Both the position numbers and the translations under genes were made by a program. Shown one piece after another: positions 43,654 through 53,443 of a DNA stretch of 64,000 nt. The notes beneath the pieces were generated by a model, which made no database searches, had not been told where the DNA came from, and was given only the letters and a program-made list of their open reading frames with translations. Source of the stretch: Flavobacterium hibernum (GTDB taxonomy: Bacteria; Bacteroidota; Bacteroidia; Flavobacteriales; Flavobacteriaceae); the NCBI RefSeq assembly GCF_000832125.1, contig NZ_JPRK01000015.1, forward strand, positions 62,001 to 126,000. Reading direction: 5' to 3'. Position 1 is the first letter of the stretch; every line of letters starts with the position of its first letter.

Positions 43654-44649
43654 ATGAAAAAAATAATTCTTATTGGTCTATTTTCAGCACTGCCAATTGT
43701 TGTTTTCAATTCTTGCAATACTTCAAATTCGCAAACACTAGTCTCAAAAACTACTGTTGCCGATGATGAGGGTTATATTACAATTGATACCTCAAAAATT
43801 CCAGATGACGAATTTGGAAAATCAGTTCGCTACGGAAGAGAATTAATGATGAAAACCGCCTATTATATAGGTCCAAACGGTATCAACGGAAAATATTTAG
43901 GAAACAAAATGAATTGTACCAATTGTCATCAGGATGCAGGTACAAAACCTTATGCCTTTAATTTAATGTCGTCTCACGATAATTATCCACAATATCGCGG
44001 ACGTGAAAATAAAGTCCTAACGCTTGCCGAACGTGTTAACAATTGTGTAATGCGCCCGCACTCCGGAAAACCTCTTCCGCTTGACGGAAAAGAAATGGTC
44101 GCGTTTTTATCGTACTTCAAATGGATTAGCAAATTTGTTCCTAAAGATGGAGATTTTAAAGGTGCTAAAAATTTAGAAATAGAATTTCCAGACGTTGCTG
44201 CAAGCCCAGAACGAGGAAAAGCTCTTTTTACTGAAAACTGCGCCCGTTGTCACGGAAACAATGGCGAAGGACAATACAACGCCGATAAATCTGGTTACAC
44301 CTACCCGCCACTTTGGGGAAATTATGCTTATCAGCCTGGCTCAAGTATGCACCGCGTTATCAAACAAGCACAATGGCTAAAAAGCAATATGCCTTATGAC
44401 AAAGTAACTATTGGAAAACCATATCTCACAGATGCCGAAGCCCTTGACATTGCCGCATATGTAAATGACGATGCCATACACGCAAGACCAAACCCCAAAA
44501 CATTAGATTATCCTAACAAAATGGGCAAACCTATCGATTATGCACACAGTCCGTTTATTGATAATTTCTCGGCAGAACAACATAAATACGGCCCTTATAA
44601 ACCAATTATCGCTTACTGGAAAAAGAATGGTTGGAAAGCCGTTTACTAA
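43654..44649 (+). CDS. Diheme cytochrome c lipoprotein, TsdA (thiosulfate dehydrogenase)-like
   Basis: A 331-residue lipoprotein (lipobox FNSC, C20). Two heme sites are present: CTNCH (C88-H92) and CARCH (C196-H200). GRELMMKTAYYIGPNGINGKYLG before heme 1 and PQYRGRENKVLTLAERVNNCVMRPHSGKPLPLDG after it follow the TsdA pattern. C131 stands where TsdA uses a Cys as axial ligand of the active-site heme. TsdA interconverts thiosulfate and tetrathionate. Electron transfer in another reaction is also possible. It lies between the sulfotransferase-like and GH123-like genes, an unusual place for such a protein. Confidence 0.82.
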   Translation: MKKIILIGLFSALPIVVFNSCNTSNSQTLVSKTTVADDEGYITIDTSKIPDDEFGKSVRYGRELMMKTAYYIGPNGINGKYLGNKMNCTNCHQDAGTKPYAFNLMSSHDNYPQYRGRENKVLTLAERVNNCVMRPHSGKPLPLDGKEMVAFLSYFKWISKFVPKDGDFKGAKNLEIEFPDVAASPERGKALFTENCARCHGNNGEGQYNADKSGYTYPPLWGNYAYQPGSSMHRVIKQAQWLKSNMPYDKVTIGKPYLTDAEALDIAAYVNDDAIHARPNPKTLDYPNKMGKPIDYAHSPFIDNFSAEQHKYGPYKPIIAYWKKNGWKAVY

Positions 44650-44689
44650 CTTTTAAAATTAGCATACTCTAAACCTGAATACTAAAACA

Positions 44690-47600
44690 ATGAAACTAAA
44701 CTCACACAACAAACCCATTTTAAGCCTAATATTGATCATGTGTCTTTGCATTTTCAGTATTCCCTTGGCTGCACAACAAATAAAATATACAGATGGTAAT
44801 GACAGTTGGAATTCTAATCAGTTAGGAAATCATCGTGCCGTAGTTCAATTTTCCGGAAAAGGAAATGTGGCCAAAACTACTATCGAATGGCGTAGAAGAG
44901 ACGAAAACCCAGATCTAAAACGCATTATTGTTCAGGATGCAAAAACAGGTGCAACGATTCTTAACGTAAAAACTGAAAACATAAATAGAGAAAACGGAAC
45001 TATTTTCTTTGAACCAATTTCTGGAAACGGAAACTATTATGTGTATTTCATGCCATATATCGATGAAGGTACAGCCAACTACCTTAAAGGAGTTTATGCC
45101 AAACCAGAAAATAAAGCCGATGCACAATGGTTAGCCAAAGTAAAAACAAATATGGCTGACAATTGTACACTAACAGAAATTCAGAGTATAAATGCTTTTA
45201 ATAGTTTTTATCCAATGGATGTTATTGCAACGGCTGCCGAAACAAAAGATATCATTGCTAAAAACAGCGGTAACTCATTTCTAGTTTTCCCAGAAGACAG
45301 AATATATTCTATTAGAATGAAAAATGATTTGCCACAAAGATGGATTCAAAAAGGAGTTCAAAACACATTTTCTGACACCGCTTTAAAAGGCGAATATTTG
45401 GCTTTTCAGTTAGGTGTTTATGCATTACAAGATTTAAGTAGTGTAAAGATTTCATTCTCAGATTTAAAAAACAGCAACGGAGAAACCATTTCTTCAAAAA
45501 ACATAAGCTGTATTAATACAGACGGCGTAAAATACGACGGATCTGTTTTTGCAAGTACCGTTTCGGTTGCAAAAGGAAAAGTACAAGCAATGTGGTGTGG
45601 CGTTGACGTTCCGCAAACTGCTGCTGCCGGAACCTATACAGGAAAAGCAACCGTTACTGCCGATGGAAAATCTACTGCAATAACACTTCAAATAACAGTA
45701 AAAAACGAAGTAACAAAAAATGGCGGAATTGATTCTCCAGAAAAAATGACACGCTTAAAATGGTTAAACTCAACTTTAGCACAAGAAAACACTGTTATTG
45801 CACCTTATACTCCGCTAGTTGTAAAAGACGCAGAAGTATCATTATTAGGAAGAAAAGTAGTTTTAGGATCTGATGGTTTTCCTTCTCAAATTCAAACTTT
45901 CTTTACGCCGGAAATGACAACTATTACCACAAAAGCTAACGATATTTTGAGTGCTCCATTTGCATTTCATTTTGTCGACGCTTCAGGAAAAGAAGTGGCA
46001 CAATGGAAAAATACAGGACTAAAATTCACTAAAAAAGAAGCTGGAACTGTAGCTTGGGAAAGTACTTCGACATCAAAATCGGTACAAATGGATGTGAATG
46101 CTTCAATTGAATTTGATGGTTTTTTACATTATACCGTTAAAGTTACCGCTCTTGAAGATGTTACTTTTAATGACATTAATTTTCAAATGCCAATTCAGCC
46201 AACATCTGCAAAATACATGATGGGATTAGGTCAAAAAGGTGGCGACCGTCCTGCAACTTTTGACTGGAAATGGGATGTTGCTCATAAAAATCAAGACGGC
46301 GCATGGATTGGATCTGTAAACTCTGGATTGCAGTTTTCTTTTAGAGACGAAAAATACAGCCGTCCGTTAAATACCAATTTCTATTTGCAAAAACCTTTAT
46401 TATTGCCAACTTCTTGGGGTAACGAAAACAAAGGAGGAATTACAATAACACCAAACCAAAAATCAGTTTTGGTAAATGCTTACAGTGGAGCGCGTAGCAT
46501 GAAAAAAGGAGATGTTTTATATTACAACTTTACCTTACTAATTACGCCGTTCCATAAAATCGATACCGATTTTCAATGGGACAATAAATTCTATCACAAA
46601 TACAGCCCAATTGATACCATTGTAAAAACTGGCGCAACCGTAATTAATATTCACCATGCAAATGCTATAAATCCTTATATCAATTATCCTTTTATCGAAT
46701 TTAAAAAGATGAAAACCTATATTGATGAAGCACACGAAAAAGGATTAAAAGTAAAAATCTACAATACAGTAAGAGAAGTTTCAAACAAAGCATATGAAAC
46801 TTTTGCCTTAAAAAGTTTAGGTCACGAAATTTATTCTCCAGGAAAAGGCGGCGGATTCTCTTGGTTGCAAGAACACGTTGGCGACGATTATATTCCGGCT
46901 TGGTTTGTTCCTGAAATTAAAGATGCAGCAATCGTAAATAGCGGTATGAACCGTTGGCATAATTACTATGTTGAAGGTATGAACTGGTTAACTCAAAATG
47001 TGGGTATTGACGGTATTTATCTTGATGATGTTGCCTTTGACAGAATTACAATGAAACGTATCAAAAGAGTATTGACAAAAGACGGCCATCCGGGAATTAT
47101 CGATTTACACAGTGCCAATCAATACAATAAAAGCGACGGATTTAATAATAGTGCCAACTTATATATGGAGCACTTTCCGTACATCAATAAACTTTGGTTT
47201 GGAGAATACTTTGATTACGAAAAAGGTCAACCTGATTTTTTCTTAACAGAAGTAAGTGGAATTCCTTTTGGATTAATGGGAGAAATGCTTCAAGACGGTG
47301 GAAATCCGTGGAGAGGAATGGTTTACGGAATGACAAACAGATTGCCTTGGAGCGATAATGCTGATCCTAGAGAAATCTGGAAATTATGGGATTCTTTTGG
47401 AATCAAAGGTTCTGAAATGATTGGATATTGGAGCGAAAACTGTCCTGTAAAAACTAGCAACGCCAAAGTTCTGGCAACCGTTTACAAAAAGAATGGAACT
47501 GCTTTAATTTCGATTGCAAGTTGGGCAGATACTGATGTAAAAGTAAAACTAAACATCGACTGGAAAAAACTAGGAATCAATCCTGCAAAAGCAACAATTA

Positions 47601-47701
47601 CAGCTCCAGCGGTAACTAATTTTCAACCGGCACAAACTTTTACTGCAAACGACGAAATTCCAGTTTCAAAAGGAAAAGGATGGTTGTTGATTGTGAAGTA
47701 A
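44690..47701 (+). CDS. Putative glycoside hydrolase, GH123/DUF6067-like
   Basis: A 1003-residue secreted protein with a signal sequence of about 29 residues (IMCLCIFSIPLAAQ). N-terminal beta-sandwich domains (about 30-340) precede a long region that ends in a TIM-barrel-like half (about 600-930). VGIDGIYLDDVAFDR holds D779/D780 in the place expected for catalytic acids; KIYNTVREVSNKAYE and GIIDLHSANQY follow barrel-strand logic. It fits proteins annotated DUF6067 or GH123-like; GH123 removes beta-linked N-acetylgalactosamine. The activity is inferred only from family likeness and neighbours. 40 bases behind the cytochrome gene. Confidence 0.65.
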   Translation: MKLNSHNKPILSLILIMCLCIFSIPLAAQQIKYTDGNDSWNSNQLGNHRAVVQFSGKGNVAKTTIEWRRRDENPDLKRIIVQDAKTGATILNVKTENINRENGTIFFEPISGNGNYYVYFMPYIDEGTANYLKGVYAKPENKADAQWLAKVKTNMADNCTLTEIQSINAFNSFYPMDVIATAAETKDIIAKNSGNSFLVFPEDRIYSIRMKNDLPQRWIQKGVQNTFSDTALKGEYLAFQLGVYALQDLSSVKISFSDLKNSNGETISSKNISCINTDGVKYDGSVFASTVSVAKGKVQAMWCGVDVPQTAAAGTYTGKATVTADGKSTAITLQITVKNEVTKNGGIDSPEKMTRLKWLNSTLAQENTVIAPYTPLVVKDAEVSLLGRKVVLGSDGFPSQIQTFFTPEMTTITTKANDILSAPFAFHFVDASGKEVAQWKNTGLKFTKKEAGTVAWESTSTSKSVQMDVNASIEFDGFLHYTVKVTALEDVTFNDINFQMPIQPTSAKYMMGLGQKGGDRPATFDWKWDVAHKNQDGAWIGSVNSGLQFSFRDEKYSRPLNTNFYLQKPLLLPTSWGNENKGGITITPNQKSVLVNAYSGARSMKKGDVLYYNFTLLITPFHKIDTDFQWDNKFYHKYSPIDTIVKTGATVINIHHANAINPYINYPFIEFKKMKTYIDEAHEKGLKVKIYNTVREVSNKAYETFALKSLGHEIYSPGKGGGFSWLQEHVGDDYIPAWFVPEIKDAAIVNSGMNRWHNYYVEGMNWLTQNVGIDGIYLDDVAFDRITMKRIKRVLTKDGHPGIIDLHSANQYNKSDGFNNSANLYMEHFPYINKLWFGEYFDYEKGQPDFFLTEVSGIPFGLMGEMLQDGGNPWRGMVYGMTNRLPWSDNADPREIWKLWDSFGIKGSEMIGYWSENCPVKTSNAKVLATVYKKNGTALISIASWADTDVKVKLNIDWKKLGINPAKATITAPAVTNFQPAQTFTANDEIPVSKGKGWLLIVK

Positions 47702-47733
47702 TAATCTGTAATACCAACAAATAACACCCAGTT

Positions 47734-47822
47734 TGTCATTCTGAGGAACGAAGAATCTCTACAAGTAGCTCGACAAAGATTGTGGAGTTTCTTGCGGAGA
47801 TTTCTCCTTCGTCGAAATGACA
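47734..47822. repeat. GTCATTCTGAGGAACG/GTCATTTCGACGAAGG palindromic repeat
   Basis: TGTCATTCTGAGGAACGAAG at the left pairs imperfectly with CTCCTTCGTCGAAATGACA at the right around AGCTCGACAAAGATTGTGG. The inner part matches the copy at 55366-55465, including AGCTCGACAAAGATT. Confidence 0.8.
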
Positions 47823-47862
47823 AAATCACGAGAAAGTTCAGAGTATAACAAAATAGTTTAAT

Positions 47863-47937
47863 GCCACAGATTTCACAGAATAACACAGATTAAATCTTTA
47901 TAGATAAAAAATCATTTTAATCTGTGAAATCTGTGGC
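47863..47937. repeat. GCCACAGATTTCACAGA inverted repeat
   Basis: GCCACAGATTTCACAGA at the left is perfectly complementary to TCTGTGAAATCTGTGGC at the right, with further pairing of ACAGATTAAA and TTTAATCTGT inside. It is part of the CCACAGATT family. It directly precedes the DUF5107 gene and follows another repeat, so the transcript may be split here. Confidence 0.8.
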
Positions 47938-47970
47938 AAAAAAAATAACCACAAATAAATTGCTCTCCAT

Positions 47971-50900
47971 ATGAAACTTAAACCTTTCTTATCGATTTTA
48001 CTCTTTGGAAGCCTTTTTGCAAATGCACAAAATAACCCAACCATAAAGGAATACAAAAAAGTATTTACCACATATCCGTTTTCAGATCCGGACCCAATTC
48101 CTAAACCAGATACAAAATTCTATCCCTACTTTAGATTTGATGGTTTTACAGATAAACCTGTGCAAAAAGAATGGAAAGTAATTGAATTAGAAAACGATTA
48201 TATCAAACTAACCATACTTCCTGAAATTGGCGGAAAAGTTTGGTCGGCGGTTGAGAAATCAACCGGAAAAGATATCGTTTATAACAATCATGTAATCAAG
48301 TTTAGAGATATCGCAATGCGTGGTCCGTGGACAAGCGGTGGCGTCGAAGGTAATTATGGTATAATTGGTCATACACCAAATTGTGCTACTCCTGTCGATT
48401 TTACAACTATAACCAGAGAAGATGGAAGTGTAAGCTGTATTATTGGAGTTCTGGATTTACTTACTCGTACTTCGTGGAAATTAGACATTAATTTGCCTAA
48501 AGACAAAGCCTATTTTACCACAAGTTCGTTTTGGTTTAACTCAACAGAAGCAGAACAACCGTATTATACCTGGATGAATACCGGAATTAAAGCCGCAGGA
48601 AATTTGCAATTTATTTATCCGGGACAAAGCTATATTGGTCATAACGGCGAGCACAACAACTGGCCAATAGACAAGAAAAACGGCAAAGATTTATCATTTT
48701 ACAAAAACAATGATTTTGGAGGTTATAAATCCTATCACGTTTTTGGTAAATACAATGATTTCTTTGGTGGATATTATCACGACGAAGATTTTGGAATGGG
48801 ACGCTACGGCAATTATGATGACAAACCAGGCAAAAAAATCTGGATTTGGGGATTGTCTCAACAAGGCATGATTTGGGAAAAATTATTAACAGATACTGAC
48901 GGTCAATATGTAGAAGTTCAAAGCGGAAGATTATTCAACCAAGCAAGCGAAGGCAGTAATTACACGCCTTTTAAACAACGTTCTTTTGCACCGTATCAAA
49001 CAGATACTTGGACAGAATATTGGTTTCCGGTAAAACAAACAAAAGGTTTTGTAAAAGCCAACAATTACGGCGCAGTCAATATTAAAAATGAAAATGGCTG
49101 GTTGAAAATCTATTTTTCTCCACTTCAAAAACTAAATGAAAAAATTGAAGTTTTTGATAATGATAAGAAAGTCTATTCTAAAAACATTTCGGTAAATACA
49201 TTAGAAACATTCAAAGATTCCATTCAAGTTGCGGTAGATCAAAACAAACTATGTTTTGTACTTGGCGACAATAAACTGGTTTGGAATTCGGCTCCCGAAG
49301 ACGGAAACCTAAATCGTCCTGTAGAAATTCCAAAAGATTTTGACAACAATTCGATTTATGGATTATACCTTCAGGGAAAAAACTATATCAGCTTTAAAGA
49401 TTACGTAAAAGCCGAAGAAAAATTAACAGCTTGTCTTCAAAAAGATCCCAATTACGCTCCTGCTCTATCAGATTTAGCCTCTTTACAAATTCGAAAACTC
49501 GAATACACTAAAGCAATTGCAACTGCAAGCAAAGCTCTCGCAATAAATACTTACGACCCAGCCGCCAATTATTATTATGGTCTTGCAAACTTACACATCG
49601 GAAATACAACAGATGCCAAAGATGGTTTTGATATTGCCGCTGCAAGTGTCGAATTTAGAAGTCCTGCTTATACCGCTTTGAGCAAACTTTATTTTGCCGA
49701 AAACAATCAGCCAAAAGCAATTGAATATGCCGAAAAAAGTCTCCTAAACAATCAGTACAATCTAGAAGGTTTGCAAGTTTTGGCGGTTTTATATCGTTTG
49801 GAAAATAATCCAAATAAAGCCTCTGAAGCATTAAATACGATTGTTAAAGTTGATCCACTAAATCATTTCTCTGGTTTTGAAAGATTTCTTTGGGAAAACT
49901 CAACTGCAACAAAACAACATTTCACCTCGTTGATTCAAAACGAAATGCCAGAACAAACTTATCTTGAATTAGGAATCTGGTACCAGCATCTGGGCCGTAA
50001 AGAAGAAGCTTTGAAAGTTTTTGCTCTTGCGGTTCCAAATGCTGAAATTATGTATTGGAAAGCATATTTAGAAAATAAACCCGTTGATTTAAGTAAAATT
50101 CAGCCCGGAATCAGTTTCCCTTTCCGTGGAGAAACAGCTATTATTCTTGAAGATTTAATTCAGAAAAATGATCAATGGCAATTAAAATATCATTTGGCTT
50201 TAATCGAATGGAATCGCAATAATCTTTCGAAAGCAAAAGAATTGTTTGCACAATGTGGCACCAAACCAAATGATCCTGCTTTTTATGCTGCAAAAGCTGC
50301 TTTGATGAAAGACGATTCTCAATTGGTAATCTCAAGTTTGCAACAAGCCATAAAACTAGATGCTCAAAGCTGGCGATATCCAAAATTATTAACGGAACAT
50401 TACATCGTTCAAAAACAATATGATAAAGCATTGGCTATTGCCGAACCTTTTTACAAACGTCACACAGAGAATTATGTTTTTGGAATGTTATACGCTAAAA
50501 CATTATTACTCAATAAAAAATATGTTGCCGCAGATGCATTTCTTACCAAATTAAAAATTCTTCCATTTGAAGGAGCAACAGCAGGAAGACAATTGTATCA
50601 CGAAGCCAAACTAATGCAAGCCTTGGTAGAAATAAAAAACAAGCAATACAAAAAAGCTTTACAATTAATTGCCGATGCTAAATTATGGCCAGAAAATCTA
50701 GGCGTAGGAAAACCTTATGATGAAGATATTGACGAAAGATTGGAAAACTGGCTGAATTATCAATGCTATACCAGCTTAGGAGATAATGAAAAAGCAAACA
50801 AATCATTGCAAAAAATCATTACTTTTAATCCAAAAATTGATAATACTGTAATGAATTTTTTACCAGCAAATCAATTGGTTTCGGCTTGGGCGATCGAAAA

Positions 50901-51066
50901 AACTTCATCGGCTCAAAAGGCAGCAGAATGGTTGCAAAATCAAGCCAAATTATATCCGGAAAACAAAATTGTGCAATGGAGTTTAGAAGTTTACACTAAA
51001 AAACAATCTACCATTTTATCCGAAGATGAAAAAGATGGCGAAGTTAGAATTATAGAAAAACTTTAA
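47971..51066 (+). CDS. DUF5107 and TPR-repeat protein
   Basis: A 1031-residue secreted protein (signal MKLKPFLSILLFGSLFANAQ). Residues about 40-370 form the DUF5107 domain, related to the galactose-mutarotase-like beta-sandwich (ENDYIKLTILPEIGGKVWSAVEKSTGKDIVYNN; MRGPWTSGGVEGNYGIIGHTP). Residues about 460-1000 hold many tetratricopeptide repeats. Proteins of this layout occur in glycan loci, but the biochemical role is unknown. A carbohydrate-binding or hydrolytic role of the sandwich with the TPRs as scaffold is possible. It precedes the M1 peptidase gene by 72 bases. Confidence 0.8.
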   Translation: MKLKPFLSILLFGSLFANAQNNPTIKEYKKVFTTYPFSDPDPIPKPDTKFYPYFRFDGFTDKPVQKEWKVIELENDYIKLTILPEIGGKVWSAVEKSTGKDIVYNNHVIKFRDIAMRGPWTSGGVEGNYGIIGHTPNCATPVDFTTITREDGSVSCIIGVLDLLTRTSWKLDINLPKDKAYFTTSSFWFNSTEAEQPYYTWMNTGIKAAGNLQFIYPGQSYIGHNGEHNNWPIDKKNGKDLSFYKNNDFGGYKSYHVFGKYNDFFGGYYHDEDFGMGRYGNYDDKPGKKIWIWGLSQQGMIWEKLLTDTDGQYVEVQSGRLFNQASEGSNYTPFKQRSFAPYQTDTWTEYWFPVKQTKGFVKANNYGAVNIKNENGWLKIYFSPLQKLNEKIEVFDNDKKVYSKNISVNTLETFKDSIQVAVDQNKLCFVLGDNKLVWNSAPEDGNLNRPVEIPKDFDNNSIYGLYLQGKNYISFKDYVKAEEKLTACLQKDPNYAPALSDLASLQIRKLEYTKAIATASKALAINTYDPAANYYYGLANLHIGNTTDAKDGFDIAAASVEFRSPAYTALSKLYFAENNQPKAIEYAEKSLLNNQYNLEGLQVLAVLYRLENNPNKASEALNTIVKVDPLNHFSGFERFLWENSTATKQHFTSLIQNEMPEQTYLELGIWYQHLGRKEEALKVFALAVPNAEIMYWKAYLENKPVDLSKIQPGISFPFRGETAIILEDLIQKNDQWQLKYHLALIEWNRNNLSKAKELFAQCGTKPNDPAFYAAKAALMKDDSQLVISSLQQAIKLDAQSWRYPKLLTEHYIVQKQYDKALAIAEPFYKRHTENYVFGMLYAKTLLLNKKYVAADAFLTKLKILPFEGATAGRQLYHEAKLMQALVEIKNKQYKKALQLIADAKLWPENLGVGKPYDEDIDERLENWLNYQCYTSLGDNEKANKSLQKIITFNPKIDNTVMNFLPANQLVSAWAIEKTSSAQKAAEWLQNQAKLYPENKIVQWSLEVYTKKQSTILSEDEKDGEVRIIEKL

Positions 51067-51138
51067 AAATACAAATATTCGAATTACAGCATAATCAGCT
51101 TTAATTCAGCAAAAAACAATCATTCTAAATCAAATAAA

Positions 51139-53319
51139 ATGAACAAACTTTTTTTTAAATGTTCTCTTTTTAGCATCGTTTTACTCACGTGCCAAAATAT
51201 AGAAGCGCAAAATACGGATCAAAACAAAGACGAATCATCTACTTACAGAGTTACGCCATTAAAAGTAAATGATTTAATACATACAAAACTAGACGTGTCT
51301 TTTGATTATGGCAAGAGATATTTGTACGGAAAAGAATGGCTTACTTTAAAACCTCATTTTTACGAAACAGATTCGCTTACGCTCGATGCAAAAGGAATGG
51401 ATATTAAAGAAATTGCCATTATTCAAGGAAAAGTAAAAACGACTTTAAAATACACTAATGATGGTGAACAGCTTTTTATTACTTTAAACAGAAAATATAA
51501 AAGCACAGAAAACTACATCATTTTTATCGATTATACAGCAAAACCTAACGAGCTAAAAGTAAAAGGAAGCAAGGCAATAACAGATGCAAAAGGCTTGTAT
51601 TTTATAAATCCTGACGGAAAAGACGATAAACCAATCCAGATTTGGACACAAGGCGAAACCGAAGCTTCATCGGCTTGGTTTCCAACAATAGACAAACCAA
51701 ATCAAAAAACAACATCAGAGATTGCGATGACGGTTTTGGCTAAATACACCACTTTATCTAATGGAAAATTAGTTTCGCAAAAACCAAACATAAATGGTAC
51801 GCGCACCGATATCTGGAAAATGGATTTACCGCATTCTCCTTATTTGTTTATGATGGCTGTTGGCGATTTTAAAATCTATAAAGACACTTACAACGGAAAA
51901 GAAGTTAGCTATTATCTTGAGCCAAAATATGCTCCTTATGCCAAACAAATATTTGGAAAAACACCAGATATGATGAATTTTTACAGCAAAATGTTAGGCG
52001 TAGAATATCCTTGGGTAAAATATGCTCAAATTGTTGCCAGAGATTATGTATCTGGTGCAATGGAAAATACATCGGCAACTTTGCACGGCGAATACGTTCA
52101 AAAAACTGCAAGAGAATTATTAGATGATAATCAAGAAAGTACTATTGCGCACGAACTTTTTCACCAATGGTTTGGTGATTATGTAACGGCCGAATCTTGG
52201 TCTAACTTAACAATGAACGAATCTTTTGCCACTTTTGGCGAAGTGCTTTGGCACGGTCACGATGCCGGACAAGATGCCGAAGACAGATCGCGTTACGAGA
52301 AATTACAAAATTGTTTACGATCTTCAAAAAACGGAGTTAGTCCGCCATTAGCCCGTTTTTATTATAAAAACCATGATGACATGTTTGACAATATTAGCTA
52401 CTCAAAAGGTTCTATAATATTGTATGCAATTAAAAATCAAATGGGCGATGCAGCATTTTTTAAATCGCTAAATCGTTATCTCACAACCAATGCTTTAAAA
52501 AGTGGAGAAACACATCAATTGCGTTTGGCAATGGAAGATGTTACCGGAAAAGATTGGAGTCCGTATTTTAATCAATGGTATTATCAAGGCGGAAATCCTA
52601 TCCTAAATGTTGAGTATGGTTTTGCAAATGGAAAAGCGACAATTGCCGTAAAACAAATTCAGGATAATGCAACACAAACCTTTAGCCTGCCTTTAAAAGT
52701 AGATTTCTACGTAAACGGAACTAAAATAAGAAAGGATATTTTGATCGATAAAAGAGAACAAAATTTTAGTTTTGATGTTCCGGCACAACCCAATTTTGTA
52801 GATCTTGATCCTGACAAAATTTTAGTAGGTCAGGTAATCGACAATAAAAAAGTAGGCGATTATTTGTTTCAATACAAAAATGCTCCCACTTATTATAACA
52901 GAATTGAAGCTATAAAATATGCTACAAATGATAAAAGCCATGAAGCACAATTAATACTTTTGGCAGGTTTAGAAGATCAGCAAGATGATTTGAGAATCCT
53001 GAGCATTAAAGCAATAGATTTAGGTGATAATCAAATTAAAGAAGCGGCATTAAAAAGCTTACTTAACATTGCTAAAAACGACAAAAAAACAGCTAGCAGA
53101 GCGGCAGCAATTGTAAAATTAGCTTCAACTGGAGATGCAGCTTACAAAGGATTAATGCAGGAAAGCATTAAAAACCAATCTTATAATGTAATTGCGGGCG
53201 GAATATTAGGATTATCAAAATTCTCAGCCGATGAATCAGATAAAGCATTATCATCATTAGACGAAGACACTAAAAAACACGTAACACCGCTAATTAAAAA
53301 ATTTAGCAGTCAAAAATAG
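51139..53319 (+). CDS. M1-family zinc aminopeptidase
   Basis: A 726-residue secreted peptidase with a signal sequence (MNKLFFKCSLFSIVLLTCQNIEAQ). The exopeptidase motif GAMEN is at 306-310, the zinc motif HELFH at 338-342 and the third zinc ligand E361 (NESFATFGE). The C-terminal region from about 580 has helical repeats. It trims N-terminal amino acids from peptides in the periplasm. Its place between glycan enzymes suggests that the natural substrate includes protein, as for a glycoprotein; this is inference. A strong terminator follows. Confidence 0.92.
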   Translation: MNKLFFKCSLFSIVLLTCQNIEAQNTDQNKDESSTYRVTPLKVNDLIHTKLDVSFDYGKRYLYGKEWLTLKPHFYETDSLTLDAKGMDIKEIAIIQGKVKTTLKYTNDGEQLFITLNRKYKSTENYIIFIDYTAKPNELKVKGSKAITDAKGLYFINPDGKDDKPIQIWTQGETEASSAWFPTIDKPNQKTTSEIAMTVLAKYTTLSNGKLVSQKPNINGTRTDIWKMDLPHSPYLFMMAVGDFKIYKDTYNGKEVSYYLEPKYAPYAKQIFGKTPDMMNFYSKMLGVEYPWVKYAQIVARDYVSGAMENTSATLHGEYVQKTARELLDDNQESTIAHELFHQWFGDYVTAESWSNLTMNESFATFGEVLWHGHDAGQDAEDRSRYEKLQNCLRSSKNGVSPPLARFYYKNHDDMFDNISYSKGSIILYAIKNQMGDAAFFKSLNRYLTTNALKSGETHQLRLAMEDVTGKDWSPYFNQWYYQGGNPILNVEYGFANGKATIAVKQIQDNATQTFSLPLKVDFYVNGTKIRKDILIDKREQNFSFDVPAQPNFVDLDPDKILVGQVIDNKKVGDYLFQYKNAPTYYNRIEAIKYATNDKSHEAQLILLAGLEDQQDDLRILSIKAIDLGDNQIKEAALKSLLNIAKNDKKTASRAAAIVKLASTGDAAYKGLMQESIKNQSYNVIAGGILGLSKFSADESDKALSSLDEDTKKHVTPLIKKFSSQK

Positions 53320-53344
53320 TTAGTAATACCTTTTTCATTAAATC

Positions 53345-53401
53345 AAGTACGGTGTACAATCAAAGACAAAATTTAGCCTTGATTGTATTCCGTACTTTTT
53401 T
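53345..53401 (+). terminator. Terminator behind the M1 peptidase gene
   Basis: AAGTACGGTGTACAATCAA pairs, with small internal loops, with TTGATTGTATTCCGTACTT, followed by TTTT. It ends the DUF5107/M1 transcript before the GH110 gene. Confidence 0.8.
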
Positions 53402-53443
53402 AAATACTCAATATTTTAGAAAAAAAAAAATAGAACCCTAAAA

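Noticed and set aside
47734..47937. Insertion sequence remnant between the GH123-like and DUF5107 genes
   Set aside because: Two different palindromic repeats lie side by side, but no transposase fragment or target-site duplication is visible.
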